DNA from: JANMAT01 sp031359995
GTDB lineage: Bacteria; Actinomycetota; Acidimicrobiia; Acidimicrobiales; Ilumatobacteraceae
NCBI GenBank assembly: GCA_031359995.1
Contig: JANMAT010000101.1
Location: forward strand, 1-64,000
DNA length: 64,000 nt
Direction of reading: 5' to 3'
Position 1 is the stretch's first letter, and each line of letters opens with the position of its first letter. Positions 52,470-61,714 of this stretch are shown one piece after another. Position numbers and translations under genes: made by a program. The notes under the pieces are model-generated. The model saw only the letters and a list, made by a program, of their open reading frames with translations, was not told the origin of the DNA and did not search any database.

Positions 52470-53348
52470 TCAGCTGCGGATCACGTCGACGGCCACATCG
52501 AGCGTGCTCTTGGCCGACTCGGTGAAGATCACGCCCTTGAGCGGCGCGACGTCGCTGTAGTCACGGCCCCAGGCGGTGATCACGTACCGGTCGTCGACGA
52601 GCAGCCCGTTGGTGGGGTCGAGGTCGACCCACCCGTTGCCGGGCACGTGCACCGACCCCCACGCGTGCGAGGCGTCGGCCCCCTGCAGCTTGGCCTGTCC
52701 GGGGGGCGGAAGCGTCTCGAGATAGCCACTCACGTAGCGCGCCGCCAGCCCCATCGAGCGCAGGCACCCGACGAAGAGGTGGGCGAAGTCCTGGCACACA
52801 CCGCGGCGCTCTTCGAGCACCTCGTCGAGCGTGGTCGAGATCGACGTGGCCCCGGGCAGGTACTGGAACTCCCTCTGGATGCGGTGCATCAGATCGACGG
52901 CACCGGCCACCACCGGTCGACCGACCGGGAACGACGGGGCCGCATAGTCGGCCAGCGCCGGCGAGCTGGCCACCTTGGGTGAATCGAGCACGAACTCGCC
53001 GGCGTCGATCGTGTCGGGGTCCGACGAGGACCGCAGCAGGTCACGTGCCGTCTCCCACGGCGGACCGTCGAGGGGCAGCGAGCGGGGTTCCACCACGATG
53101 GTGGACGTGGCCGTGACCACCAGCGTGGTGTGCTCGCTGAGGACCGAGAAGTAGAGGACCCGGTTGCCGTAGATGTCGTGGTGCTCTCGCAGGTCGGACG
53201 GCGACGGCGTGACCACCACCGACGCCCGGGCCTGCTGGCGGCCGGTCACGTCGCGCGGCAGCAGGTAGGCCAGCCCGTACGACGCGGTCACGACGTCCTC
53301 GTAGCCGTACTCGGTGCGGTGCGTCACGGTGTATCGCGTGCCGGTCAC
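52470..53348 (-). CDS. transglutaminase-like cysteine peptidase/ligase, short form
   Basis: The 292-residue protein has the bacterial transglutaminase-like N-terminal beta region (YTVTHRTEYGYEDVVTASYG) and the catalytic triad C185 (RRGVCQDFAH), H228 (ASHAWGSVHV) and D244 (VDLDPTNG). The GTG start at 53348 lies inside the stop of the ATP-grasp/alpha-E fusion gene (4-base overlap). It is the last gene of the five-gene unit. No signal peptide is visible, so it likely works in the cytoplasm. Published comparative genomics (Iyer, Aravind and colleagues on ATP-grasp amidoligases) links this combination to peptide synthesis or tagging. The reaction is not established. Confidence 0.88.
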   Translation of the reverse strand: MTGTRYTVTHRTEYGYEDVVTASYGLAYLLPRDVTGRQQARASVVVTPSPSDLREHHDIYGNRVLYFSVLSEHTTLVVTATSTIVVEPRSLPLDGPPWETARDLLRSSSDPDTIDAGEFVLDSPKVASSPALADYAAPSFPVGRPVVAGAVDLMHRIQREFQYLPGATSISTTLDEVLEERRGVCQDFAHLFVGCLRSMGLAARYVSGYLETLPPPGQAKLQGADASHAWGSVHVPGNGWVDLDPTNGLLVDDRYVITAWGRDYSDVAPLKGVIFTESAKSTLDVAVDVIRS

Positions 53349-55930
53349 GCCAACCTCCGCTGGGGCTTGGGTGGCGTGAAGTGGGTGCGTTCGATGGCCC
53401 CGGCGGTCGCCATGAGCTGCTCGACCACCTTCCACAGGAACGCCTCCAGCTCCGGACGGGTACCGTCGTCAGAGGTGGTGGCCAGCGTGGCGGTGTCGGC
53501 CAGACGCACCAAGGTCGTCGTCCCGAGCACGCCCCTGGCCACGCTGTCCATGCGCCCGTCGGCCGACGGCGGGAAGTTGGCCACGTCCTCCGACAGCCGC
53601 TGCAGCTGGTACACGAGCGAGCGCGGGTTGCTCTCGTCGAGCAGGAGCAGATCGAGCACCGTCGTGAGGCGGGCCTTCGACCGGTAGCGACGCCGGTAGG
53701 TGATGATGCTCTCGGCCGCGGTGAGCACCGACTCGAGCAGCAGGCTGTCGGTCGCCTGGTCGCGCTCCAAGGTGAGCGTGACCCGCAGCAACGACGCCAG
53801 GTGGATGGCCCGCTCGATGCGGCGGCCGGCGTCCTGGAACCGCCAGCCGGCGTCGCGCACGAGGCTCTCGGCCTCCAGCCCCGACAGGGCCAGCAACCGC
53901 TGCAGCACCGCGGTGAGCGTGGGCACGATGACCGCGGTGCGGTCGTCGCCGCGCGCGGTGCCGTCGTCCAGGTCGCGTTCGAGGGCGGCCAGCACGCTCC
54001 AGGTGTCGATCGAGAGCTGGTCGCGCACGGCCCGGGCCGCGTTCAGCAGGCGGCGGGCCGAGAAGGCCACGGTGCCGGCGCGGCGGTGGTCGAACACGAG
54101 CGACGCCAACTCGTGGGTGGGGTGTTCGATCTCGCCACCCATGAACCCGGGGTACGTCGTGGTGATGTGGGTGAGCGCCTGGTACAGGGTGGTGAGGCAG
54201 GCGGTGCCGGCCGGGTTGCTGGCGTGCTGGAACTCGTTGCGCCGGTCGTGCACGACGCGCAGCAGGCGCACCGCGTCCTCCACCCGCTCGGCGTAGCGAG
54301 CGAGCCAGAACAGGTTCTCGCCGGCGCGCGACGAGATCGACGCGTCGGGCCGGGGGGCGGCGAGCGGCTGCGGGCCCTCCTGCAACCAGAAGCCGGTGGC
54401 GGCCTCGGGCTCGCTGGTGAGGATCCACGTGTCCTTGCTCCACGCGCCGGCCTGGTTGGCGATGAACGCGGTGCCCGGCTCGGGGGCGACGCGCGTGAGG
54501 CCACCGGCCATGGCCGCGTACGAGCCGCGCCGCGACACGAGGAAGGTGCGCAGCACCATGCGCCGGGGGGCGAGGCCGTCCTCGGCCAGCACCGGGGCCG
54601 ACGCCAGCGTGAGCTCCTCCTGGCCGACCCACGCGGCGGGGTCGGCCTCGACTCGGCACCGCAGATCGTCGCGCTCGGCGGCGCTGAGCGTGCTGCCGAG
54701 CATCGCGCTGGCGCCGACGGCGCGGGCGACGGGCTTGAGCACGAGCGTGTCGAGGTGGGCGAGCACGTGCTTGCGCCCGGCCTCCTCGCCGCACCACCAC
54801 GTGGGCACCGACGGCAGGCGCAGCTCCTGGCCGAGCAGGGCCTCGGCCAACCGGGGCAGGAAGGCGAGCAGGGCCGGGTTCTCGAGCACGCCCGAGCCGA
54901 GCGTGTTGACCACGCTGACCGCGCCCTGGCGGCACGCCTCGACCAGGCCGGGCACACCCAGCTCCGAGTCGGGGCGCAGCTCGAGCGGATCGCTGTAGGC
55001 GGCGTCGACGCGACGCAGGATCACGTCGACGCGCTCCATGCGCTCGAGGGTGCGCATCCAGACCCGGCCGTCACGTACCGACAGATCGCCGCCCTGCACG
55101 AGCGGGTACCCGAGGTACGACGCCACGAAGGCGTGCTCGAAGGCGGTCTCGCTGTGGGGGCCGGGCGTGAGCACCACGATGCGGGGATCGTTCGTGCCCG
55201 GCGGTGCGACCTCCTGCAGCGACGACCGCAGGGCCCGGAAGAACGGTGCCAACCGGTGCACCTGGGCATCGCGGTAGAGGCTGGGGAACACGCGCGACAC
55301 GACGGTGCGGTTCTCCAGCGCGTACCCGGCGCCCGACGGCGCCTGGGTGCGGTCGGCCAGCACGTGCCACGAGCCGCCCCCGTCACGGGCGAGGTCGCCC
55401 GCGGTGGTGAAGAGCTGGTGCGGGCCGGGCAGGCGCATCCCGTGGCAGGCCCGCAGGTAGCCGGGATGCCCGAAGACGAGCTCGGGCGGCAGCAGGCGGC
55501 GATGCAGCAGCTGGCGATCGCCGTACAGGTCGGTCAGCACCAGATCGAGCAGCTCGGCCCGCTGGATCAGGCCCTCCTCGACGGTGCGCCACTCGTCGCT
55601 GGCCAGCACCACCGGGACGGGGTCGAGCCGCCATGCGGTGTCGCCGGTGGGGCGGGACCGGTCGGCGGAATCGAGGGTGGCGACCTCCTCGAGGCCGAGC
55701 TCGCCCACCGCCGTGGCGGTCCGGTAGCGGTGGTAGGTGACGCCGTCGTCGGCCAGGAGGCGCGCCGTCTGGGCCCGCCGGCGGGCCAGCTCGAACGGGG
55801 CCATGGCGCTGAGGCTGCCCAGCACCGACTCCCAGTGGCGCCGGGGCACGCGGTCGGACCCCAGCATCTCGTCGTAGACCCCGAGCGGGGGTTCGTAGGC
55901 GTCGAGCACGGAGGGGTGGAGGTCGGACAC
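53345..55930 (-). CDS. circularly permuted ATP-grasp fused to alpha-E domain
   Basis: The 861-residue protein combines a circularly permuted ATP-grasp domain (about 1-520, DUF404/DUF407) and an alpha-E domain (about 540-850, DUF403; SSRAGENLFWLARYAERVEDAVRLL). Shared ATP-grasp features include SGAGYALENRTVVSRVFP and GSGVLENPALLAFLP. The lysine region VLKPVARAVGASAML lacks the glycine-rich loop ESGGYG present in the separate protein at 60211. ATP-grasp enzymes activate a carboxylate as acyl phosphate and join it to an amine. It follows the transglutaminase-DUF2126 gene after 24 bases. Confidence 0.88.
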   Translation of the reverse strand: MSDLHPSVLDAYEPPLGVYDEMLGSDRVPRRHWESVLGSLSAMAPFELARRRAQTARLLADDGVTYHRYRTATAVGELGLEEVATLDSADRSRPTGDTAWRLDPVPVVLASDEWRTVEEGLIQRAELLDLVLTDLYGDRQLLHRRLLPPELVFGHPGYLRACHGMRLPGPHQLFTTAGDLARDGGGSWHVLADRTQAPSGAGYALENRTVVSRVFPSLYRDAQVHRLAPFFRALRSSLQEVAPPGTNDPRIVVLTPGPHSETAFEHAFVASYLGYPLVQGGDLSVRDGRVWMRTLERMERVDVILRRVDAAYSDPLELRPDSELGVPGLVEACRQGAVSVVNTLGSGVLENPALLAFLPRLAEALLGQELRLPSVPTWWCGEEAGRKHVLAHLDTLVLKPVARAVGASAMLGSTLSAAERDDLRCRVEADPAAWVGQEELTLASAPVLAEDGLAPRRMVLRTFLVSRRGSYAAMAGGLTRVAPEPGTAFIANQAGAWSKDTWILTSEPEAATGFWLQEGPQPLAAPRPDASISSRAGENLFWLARYAERVEDAVRLLRVVHDRRNEFQHASNPAGTACLTTLYQALTHITTTYPGFMGGEIEHPTHELASLVFDHRRAGTVAFSARRLLNAARAVRDQLSIDTWSVLAALERDLDDGTARGDDRTAVIVPTLTAVLQRLLALSGLEAESLVRDAGWRFQDAGRRIERAIHLASLLRVTLTLERDQATDSLLLESVLTAAESIITYRRRYRSKARLTTVLDLLLLDESNPRSLVYQLQRLSEDVANFPPSADGRMDSVARGVLGTTTLVRLADTATLATTSDDGTRPELEAFLWKVVEQLMATAGAIERTHFTPPKPQRRLA

Positions 55931-55954
55931 GAGGGCCTACGGGAGCAGCGGGCG

Positions 55955-58900
55955 TCAGCCGGGACGGCGACGCAGGTCGAGTGTACGAGGGTGCTCCCAC
56001 CCGGTGGCGTCCATGTCGGCCTGGAGGCCGACGACATCGACCGGCCCGGGGGTGTGACCCGCCGCCTCGAACCGGCTCACCCGGCGGGCCTCGGCCTCGT
56101 TGGCGTTGACCGGCAGGCGGTCGTAGGCCCGGCCGCCCGGATGGGCCACGTGATACGTGCAGCCGCCCACGGCGCGCCCGTTCCACCGGTCGACCAGGTC
56201 GAACACGAGCGGCGTGTGCGCATCGATCGTCGGGTGCAGGGCCGACCACGGCTGCCACGCCTTGTAGCGCACGCCGCCAACGTAGGTGCCAGGTTCCGAC
56301 GTGACCGACAGCGGCACGGGCCGACCGTTGCACGTGATGACGTGGCGGCCGGTGATCAGGTTCTCGGCCCGCACCTGGAGTCGTTCGGTGGAGGAGTCGA
56401 CGTAGCGGGCGGTGCCCGTGGCACTGACCTCTTCACCGAGGACCAGCCACGGCTCGATGGCCGCCCTCACCTCGATGGTGACACCGTCGAGGTGCACGGA
56501 ACCGAGCCGGGGGTAGCGGAACTCGAGGAACGGGGCGAACCAGCTTCGCTCCACCGCGAAGCCGTGGTCGACCAGGTCGTCGACCACGTCGTACAGGTCG
56601 GTCTGGGCCCACCAGGGCAGCAGGAAGCGGTCGTGCAGTTCGGTGCCCCAACGCACGAGCGGGGCCCGGTAGGGCTCGCGCCAGCACCGCGCGACGATGG
56701 CCCGCACGAGCAGGGCCTGCACGAGGGCCATCTCGGGGTGGGGCGGCATCTCGAAGCCGCGCATCTCGACGAGGCCCAGCCGGCCGCGCTCGGTGTCGGG
56801 GCTGAACAGCTTGTCGATGCAGAACTCGGCCCGGTGGGTGTTGCCGGTGACGTCGGTGAGCAGGTGGCGGAACAGCCGGTCCACCAGCCACGGCGCCGTC
56901 TCCTCGCCGTGGCGCTCGAGCTCGCCGAAGGCGATCTCGAGCTCGTACAGGTTGTCGTCGCGGCCCTCGTCGACCCGCGGCGCCTGGCTGGTGGGTCCGA
57001 TGAACCGCGTGGAGAAGACGTACGAGAGCGACGGGTGGTGCTGCCAGTAGGTCAGCAGGCTGCGCAGCAGGTCGGGACGGCGCAGGAAGGCCGAGTCGGG
57101 CGGGGTGGGTCCGCCCAGCGTCAGGTGGTTGCCCCCACCGGTGCCCGTGTGGCCGCCGTCGAGGGCGAACGTCTCGGTCGACAGCCGGCTGGCGCGGGCG
57201 TCGGCGTAGAGCTCGTTGACCAGGTCACGCAGCTCGGGCCACGAGGCCGCCGGCTGCACGTTGACCTCGATGACGCCCGGGTCGGGGGCCACGGTGACGC
57301 TGCGCACGCGGTCGTCGCCCGGCAACGGGTAGCCCTCGAGGACGATGGGCTGTTCCAGGGCGACGGCGGTGTCTTCGACCGCGGCCAGCAGCGCCAGCGC
57401 GTGCTCCAGGGCGTCGACGGGCGGCAGGAACACGTGCAGGCGGCCCCGGCGGGGCTCCACGCACACGGCGGTGGTGCGGGCCTCGTCGAGCGGCACCACG
57501 GTGAGGCGCGCCTCGGTGCGGACCTCCTTGGGCAGCGGAGCGAGGCGGTCGAAGCGCGAGCGCTCGGGATCGGTCGGCTTGGGCGCCCAGTACAGCGAGC
57601 GCAACGGCAGGCGCATGCCCATGGGCGAGTCGCCGGGCACCAGGAACACGTGCGACCGACGCAGGCGCCAGCGGGTGGTGGCCCACGTGTCCTCCTGCCG
57701 GAACAGCGGGAACGTCCAACCGACCGGCTCGCCCGGGTCGGCGTCGAGGGCGGCGACCGCGGCGAGGCGGGCGTCGGCCGGCTTCGGCTCGATGGCCAGT
57801 TCGTCGACGCCGGCCAGCGGCGCCGGCGGCGCTCCGTCGGGCCGGGCGGCCTCCTGCACGAGGCGGACCAGCGGATCCTCGTAGGCGGCGTGCAGGCAGT
57901 CGGCGGGGATCCCCAGCCGGCCCGACAGGGCGCGGGCGAACCGTTCTGCCACGGCGACGAGCACCTCGGGCTGGTCGTCGTCGAGGGCGGGATCGAGCAG
58001 CAGGTCCTGCCGCGGCCACAGGGGGGTGCCATCGGGCCGCCACGTGAGCTGGATCTGCCAGCGGGGGAGCGGCTCGCCCGGGTACCACTTGCCCTGGGTG
58101 TGCTGCACGAGCGGGCCCGGACCATGGCGCTCGACCAACCGCCGGGCCAGCTCGGTGGCCAGCTCACGCTTGTCCGGACCGTCGGCGTCGACCGTCCACT
58201 GCGCGGACTCGCGGTCGTCGACCGACACGAACGTGGGCTCACCGCCTTGGGTGAGGCGCACGTCGCCTTCGACGAGGGCCGCGTCCACCGCGTGGCCGAC
58301 GGCGTCGATGCGGGCCCACTGCTCGGGCGAGTAGGGCTTGGTGACGCGCGGGTCTTCGTGCACGCGCCGCACGATGTTGGCGTAGCTGAAGGTGACCCCG
58401 GCGGGCTCCAGCGCGCCGGTGACGGGTGCGGCGCGCGTCGGCTCGGGGGTGCAGGCGAGGGGGATGTGGCCCTCGCCGGCGAACAGGCCCGACGTGGGGT
58501 CCAGGCCGATCCAACCGGCACCGGGCACGTACACCTCGCACCAGGCGTGCAGGTCGGTGAAGTCCTCGGTGGGGCCCGACGGCCCTTCGAGCGGCACCTC
58601 GTCGGCCACGAGCTGCACGAGGTACCCCGACACGAAGCGGGCGGCCAGGCCGAGCCGACGCATGATCTGCACGAGCAACCAGCCCGAGTCACGGCACGAC
58701 CCGAGCGCCTTGGCCAGGGTCTCGTCTGGCGTCTGCACGCCCGGTTCCATGCGCACCGAGTAGTCGACGGCGCGCTGCACCCGGTGATTGACCTCCCACA
58801 GGAAGGCCACCGAGGCCATCGGCGTGGGCAGTTCGGCGCGCAGGCGCCCCACGAAGTCGTCCACCAGGGGCCCCGCCGGGTCGACCACGAGGTACGGGGC

Positions 58901-59242
58901 CAGGTCGCTGGCCACCCCGGGCTCATAGGCGAACGGGATGTGTTCGGCCGAGTCCTCCAGGAAGAAGTCGAACGGGTTGATGACGGTCAGGTCGGCCACC
59001 AGGTCGACGGTGAAGCTCAGCGTGGTGGCGGGTTCGGGGAACACCAGGCGCGCCAGGAAGTTTCCGAACGGGTCCTGCTGCCAGTTGATGAAGTGGTCCG
59101 CCGGTTCGACCGTGAGCGAGTACTGGGTGGTCGGCGTGCGCGTGTGCGGAGCCGGCCGGAGGCGCACGACGTGGGGGCCCAGCCGGACGGGCCGGTCGAA
59201 GTGATAGGTGGTGCGGTGCTCGATGGCGACCCGGATGGGCAC
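55955..59242 (-). CDS. transglutaminase-like protein with DUF2126 region (long form)
   Basis: The 1095-residue protein begins with a transglutaminase-like N-terminal beta region and the triad C183 (GSCRDSGWLL), H232 (DLHAWCEVYV) and D248 (LDPTSG). A long DUF2126-type region follows with LTQGGEPTFVSVDD, QHTQGKWYPGEPLPRW and an LDGGHTGTGGGNHLTLGG segment (quoted in parts), ending with an arginine-rich tail. The DUF2126 region is conserved across bacteria and of unknown activity. The length fits the family. It lies between the alpha-E gene and the fusion gene with gaps of 15 and 24 bases, indicating one transcript. Confidence 0.9.
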   Translation of the reverse strand: MPIRVAIEHRTTYHFDRPVRLGPHVVRLRPAPHTRTPTTQYSLTVEPADHFINWQQDPFGNFLARLVFPEPATTLSFTVDLVADLTVINPFDFFLEDSAEHIPFAYEPGVASDLAPYLVVDPAGPLVDDFVGRLRAELPTPMASVAFLWEVNHRVQRAVDYSVRMEPGVQTPDETLAKALGSCRDSGWLLVQIMRRLGLAARFVSGYLVQLVADEVPLEGPSGPTEDFTDLHAWCEVYVPGAGWIGLDPTSGLFAGEGHIPLACTPEPTRAAPVTGALEPAGVTFSYANIVRRVHEDPRVTKPYSPEQWARIDAVGHAVDAALVEGDVRLTQGGEPTFVSVDDRESAQWTVDADGPDKRELATELARRLVERHGPGPLVQHTQGKWYPGEPLPRWQIQLTWRPDGTPLWPRQDLLLDPALDDDQPEVLVAVAERFARALSGRLGIPADCLHAAYEDPLVRLVQEAARPDGAPPAPLAGVDELAIEPKPADARLAAVAALDADPGEPVGWTFPLFRQEDTWATTRWRLRRSHVFLVPGDSPMGMRLPLRSLYWAPKPTDPERSRFDRLAPLPKEVRTEARLTVVPLDEARTTAVCVEPRRGRLHVFLPPVDALEHALALLAAVEDTAVALEQPIVLEGYPLPGDDRVRSVTVAPDPGVIEVNVQPAASWPELRDLVNELYADARASRLSTETFALDGGHTGTGGGNHLTLGGPTPPDSAFLRRPDLLRSLLTYWQHHPSLSYVFSTRFIGPTSQAPRVDEGRDDNLYELEIAFGELERHGEETAPWLVDRLFRHLLTDVTGNTHRAEFCIDKLFSPDTERGRLGLVEMRGFEMPPHPEMALVQALLVRAIVARCWREPYRAPLVRWGTELHDRFLLPWWAQTDLYDVVDDLVDHGFAVERSWFAPFLEFRYPRLGSVHLDGVTIEVRAAIEPWLVLGEEVSATGTARYVDSSTERLQVRAENLITGRHVITCNGRPVPLSVTSEPGTYVGGVRYKAWQPWSALHPTIDAHTPLVFDLVDRWNGRAVGGCTYHVAHPGGRAYDRLPVNANEAEARRVSRFEAAGHTPGPVDVVGLQADMDATGWEHPRTLDLRRRPG

Positions 59243-59257
59243 GGGTGACGTCCCGTC

Positions 59258-60214
59258 TCAGGCGGTCGCGGCGAGAGTGGCGGTGCCCGCGGGCGACAAG
59301 GTGAAGTAGGTGGACGTGAGCGACTCGTGGAGGTCGGAGATGCCGACCTGCAGCCGGTCGATGAAGTGGTGCAGCTCGGCCGCGTCGATGGCGTCCAGGT
59401 CGGTGTCGACCAGCAGCTCCTGCACGGCCGCGCAGGCGGCCATGGGCGCCTCGTAGTACGGCAGTTCCATGAGCGAGCGCGACACGGTGGTCAGGCAGTG
59501 CTCCACCGAGCGGGGCAGCTGCGGGTTGCGCAACAGGAACCGCAGGGCACCGGGCCCCGACACGCCTGAGCGCGTGGTGCGCAGGAACATCTGGTGGGCG
59601 CCGAGCGAGCGCAGCACGCTGGCCCAGGTGACGTCGGCGTACGGGCGTAGCATCTCGTCGGCGTCGTCCAGGATCACGCCGGCCTGCACGTCGACCACCC
59701 GGGTGGTCATGTCGGCCCGCTCGAGGTGGCGGCCGATCTCCAGGAACGACCACGTCTCGTCGTGGCACATGATGCCGGCGAGGAGCCCGGTGAGCATCTG
59801 GCACTTGCGGATCACGTTGGTGGTCCAGCCCAGACGCGTGCGCCGGTCGACCGCGCGCCCGGCGTTCTCCTCGACCCACAGGTGGAGCGCGTTCAGCTCC
59901 TCCCACGCCGCTTCGGGGAGCACCGAACGGGTGAGGCGAAGGTTGGCGCGCGCCATGTTGATGCAGCTGCGCACCGAACCCGCGTGGCCGGCGTCCACGG
60001 TGAGCAGGCGCACCACCGCCTCCTCGCTGGGCGTGGAGACCTCGTCGGCGGTGCCGGTGACGAACAGCAGGGGGGCCCAGCTGAGCCCGGCGGCGCGTGG
60101 CAGGTCGAGGAACAGCTTGGTGTGCACCTCGACGAGTCGGGCCGACGCCTCGGCGCGCTCCAGGTACCGGGCCGACCAGTAGATGTTCTCGGCGACACGT
60201 GACAGCAGCATCAT
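59258..60214 (-). CDS. stand-alone alpha-E (DUF403) protein
   Basis: The 318-residue all-helical protein starts MMLLSRVAENIYWSARYLER, the alpha-E signature, and contains repeated conserved E/R and W positions (HLERADMTTRVVDVQAG). Its role is unknown. It is usually encoded beside, or fused to, the circularly permuted ATP-grasp protein, and here the ATG overlaps the ATP-grasp stop by 4 bases. It is the separate counterpart of the C-terminal part of the fusion at 53345. Confidence 0.9.
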   Translation of the reverse strand: MMLLSRVAENIYWSARYLERAEASARLVEVHTKLFLDLPRAAGLSWAPLLFVTGTADEVSTPSEEAVVRLLTVDAGHAGSVRSCINMARANLRLTRSVLPEAAWEELNALHLWVEENAGRAVDRRTRLGWTTNVIRKCQMLTGLLAGIMCHDETWSFLEIGRHLERADMTTRVVDVQAGVILDDADEMLRPYADVTWASVLRSLGAHQMFLRTTRSGVSGPGALRFLLRNPQLPRSVEHCLTTVSRSLMELPYYEAPMAACAAVQELLVDTDLDAIDAAELHHFIDRLQVGISDLHESLTSTYFTLSPAGTATLAATA

Positions 60215-61668
60215 GGCTCCGTTCTGCTGGGCTGGACGGTGGGGTCGATGATCCATGTGTCCTTGCTCCCGCCGCCCTGCGAGCTGTTCACCACCAGCGA
60301 ACCCTTGCGCAGTGCGACGCGCGTGAGCCCCCCGGCGGTGACGTAGCTCGAACGGCCCGACAGGATGAAGGGTCGCAGGTCGAGGTGGCGCGGTTCGATC
60401 GAGTCGTCGCACAGCGTGGGTGCGGTCGACAGCTGGAGGATGGGTTGGCCGACGTAGTTGCGCGGGTCGTGCAGGACCCTGGCGCGGATCTCTTCCTTCT
60501 GGGCCCTGGTGGCGGCGTTGCCGATGAAGAGCCCGTACCCGCCCGACTCGTTGGCCGGCTTCACCACGACGTTGTCGAGGTCGCCGAGCACGGCGGCGCG
60601 CTCTTCGGGGATGTGGCAGCGCCACGTGGGCACGTTGGCGATGAGCGGCTCCTCGCCGAGGTAGTACCGGATGATGTCGGGCACGTAGGCGTACACGACC
60701 TTGTCGTCGGCCACCCCGGCGCCGGGGGCGTTGGCGATGCCCACGTTGCCGGCCCGCCACGCCCGCATGATGCCCGGAACACCGAGGGCCGAGTCGGGAC
60801 GGAACACCTCGGGGTCGAGGAACTGGTCGTCGACCCGACGGTAGATCACATCGATGCGCACCGGGCCACCGACGGTGCGCATGAAAACCTTGTCGTCCTC
60901 GACGAAGAGGTCCTGGCCCTCCACGAGCTGGGCACCCATCTGGCGGGCGAGGTACGAGTGCTCGAAGTAGGCCGAGTTGTAGATGCCGGGCGTGAGCACG
61001 CAGATGACCGGCACCTCGCCGGGACGGGGCGACAACGAAGCAAGCAGCTCGTAGAGCTTGTTGGGGTACTGGTCGACGGGGTGGATGTCGACGTCGCGGA
61101 ACAGCTCGGCGAAAACCCGCTTGGTCACCTGTCGGTTCTCCAGCAGGTAGGACACGCCCGACGGCACCCGCAGGTTGTCCTCGAGCACGTACATCCTGCC
61201 GTCGGCGTCGCGCACGAGATCGGAGCCACAGATGTGGGCCCACACCCCGTGGATCGGCTCGACGCCCATGCACTCGGGGCGCAGGTTCACCGAGTCGGCC
61301 AGCAACGCGGCCGGGAACACGCCGTCGGCCACGATCTTGCGGTCGCCGTAGATGTCGTTGATGAAGTGGTTGAGCGCGGTCAGCCGCTGCACGAGGCCGT
61401 CGGAGGTGCGGGCCCACTCCTGGGCGGTGATCACCCGGGGGATGATGTCGAAGGGCCACGGTCGATCGACGTTGCCGCCCTCGGTGTACACCGAGAAGGT
61501 GATGCCCATCGTGCGGATGACCGTCTCGGCCGCCCGTTGGCGGTCGAGCAGCTCGGCGCCGAGCTCGATCAGCCGGTTCACGACCGCGGCCGCACCCGGC
61601 CGGGCCCGGCGGTCGGTCCCTATCAGCTCGTCCCAGCATCCGGGGCTGGCGTAGTCCCCCCACCACAT
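60211..61668 (-). CDS. circularly permuted ATP-grasp protein, stand-alone
   Basis: The 485-residue protein has the DUF404/DUF407 order: GVSYLLENRQVTKRVFAELF, VICVLTPGIYNSAYFEHSYLA, APGAGVADDKVVYAYVPDI and VVKPANESGGYGLFIGNAA. Lysine and the glycine-rich ESGGYG loop suggest an intact nucleotide site. It probably forms amide bonds between a carboxylate and an amine, with unknown substrates. It is the first gene of the five-gene unit, and its stop overlaps the alpha-E start. An ATG start with no clear ribosome-binding site is used. Confidence 0.9.
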   Translation of the reverse strand: MWWGDYASPGCWDELIGTDRRARPGAAAVVNRLIELGAELLDRQRAAETVIRTMGITFSVYTEGGNVDRPWPFDIIPRVITAQEWARTSDGLVQRLTALNHFINDIYGDRKIVADGVFPAALLADSVNLRPECMGVEPIHGVWAHICGSDLVRDADGRMYVLEDNLRVPSGVSYLLENRQVTKRVFAELFRDVDIHPVDQYPNKLYELLASLSPRPGEVPVICVLTPGIYNSAYFEHSYLARQMGAQLVEGQDLFVEDDKVFMRTVGGPVRIDVIYRRVDDQFLDPEVFRPDSALGVPGIMRAWRAGNVGIANAPGAGVADDKVVYAYVPDIIRYYLGEEPLIANVPTWRCHIPEERAAVLGDLDNVVVKPANESGGYGLFIGNAATRAQKEEIRARVLHDPRNYVGQPILQLSTAPTLCDDSIEPRHLDLRPFILSGRSSYVTAGGLTRVALRKGSLVVNSSQGGGSKDTWIIDPTVQPSRTEP

Positions 61669-61714
61669 GTCACCCTCCAGCCTTGCCGCTGCGTGTGAGC
61701 GGCATGTTTCGGCT

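Noticed and set aside
53381..59248. A very long open frame on the plus strand across the transglutaminase operon
   Set aside because: It is antisense to three clear genes with matching protein families. Its product is a low-complexity mix of H, R, G, A, V and Q, typical of the antisense shadow of GC-rich coding sequence.
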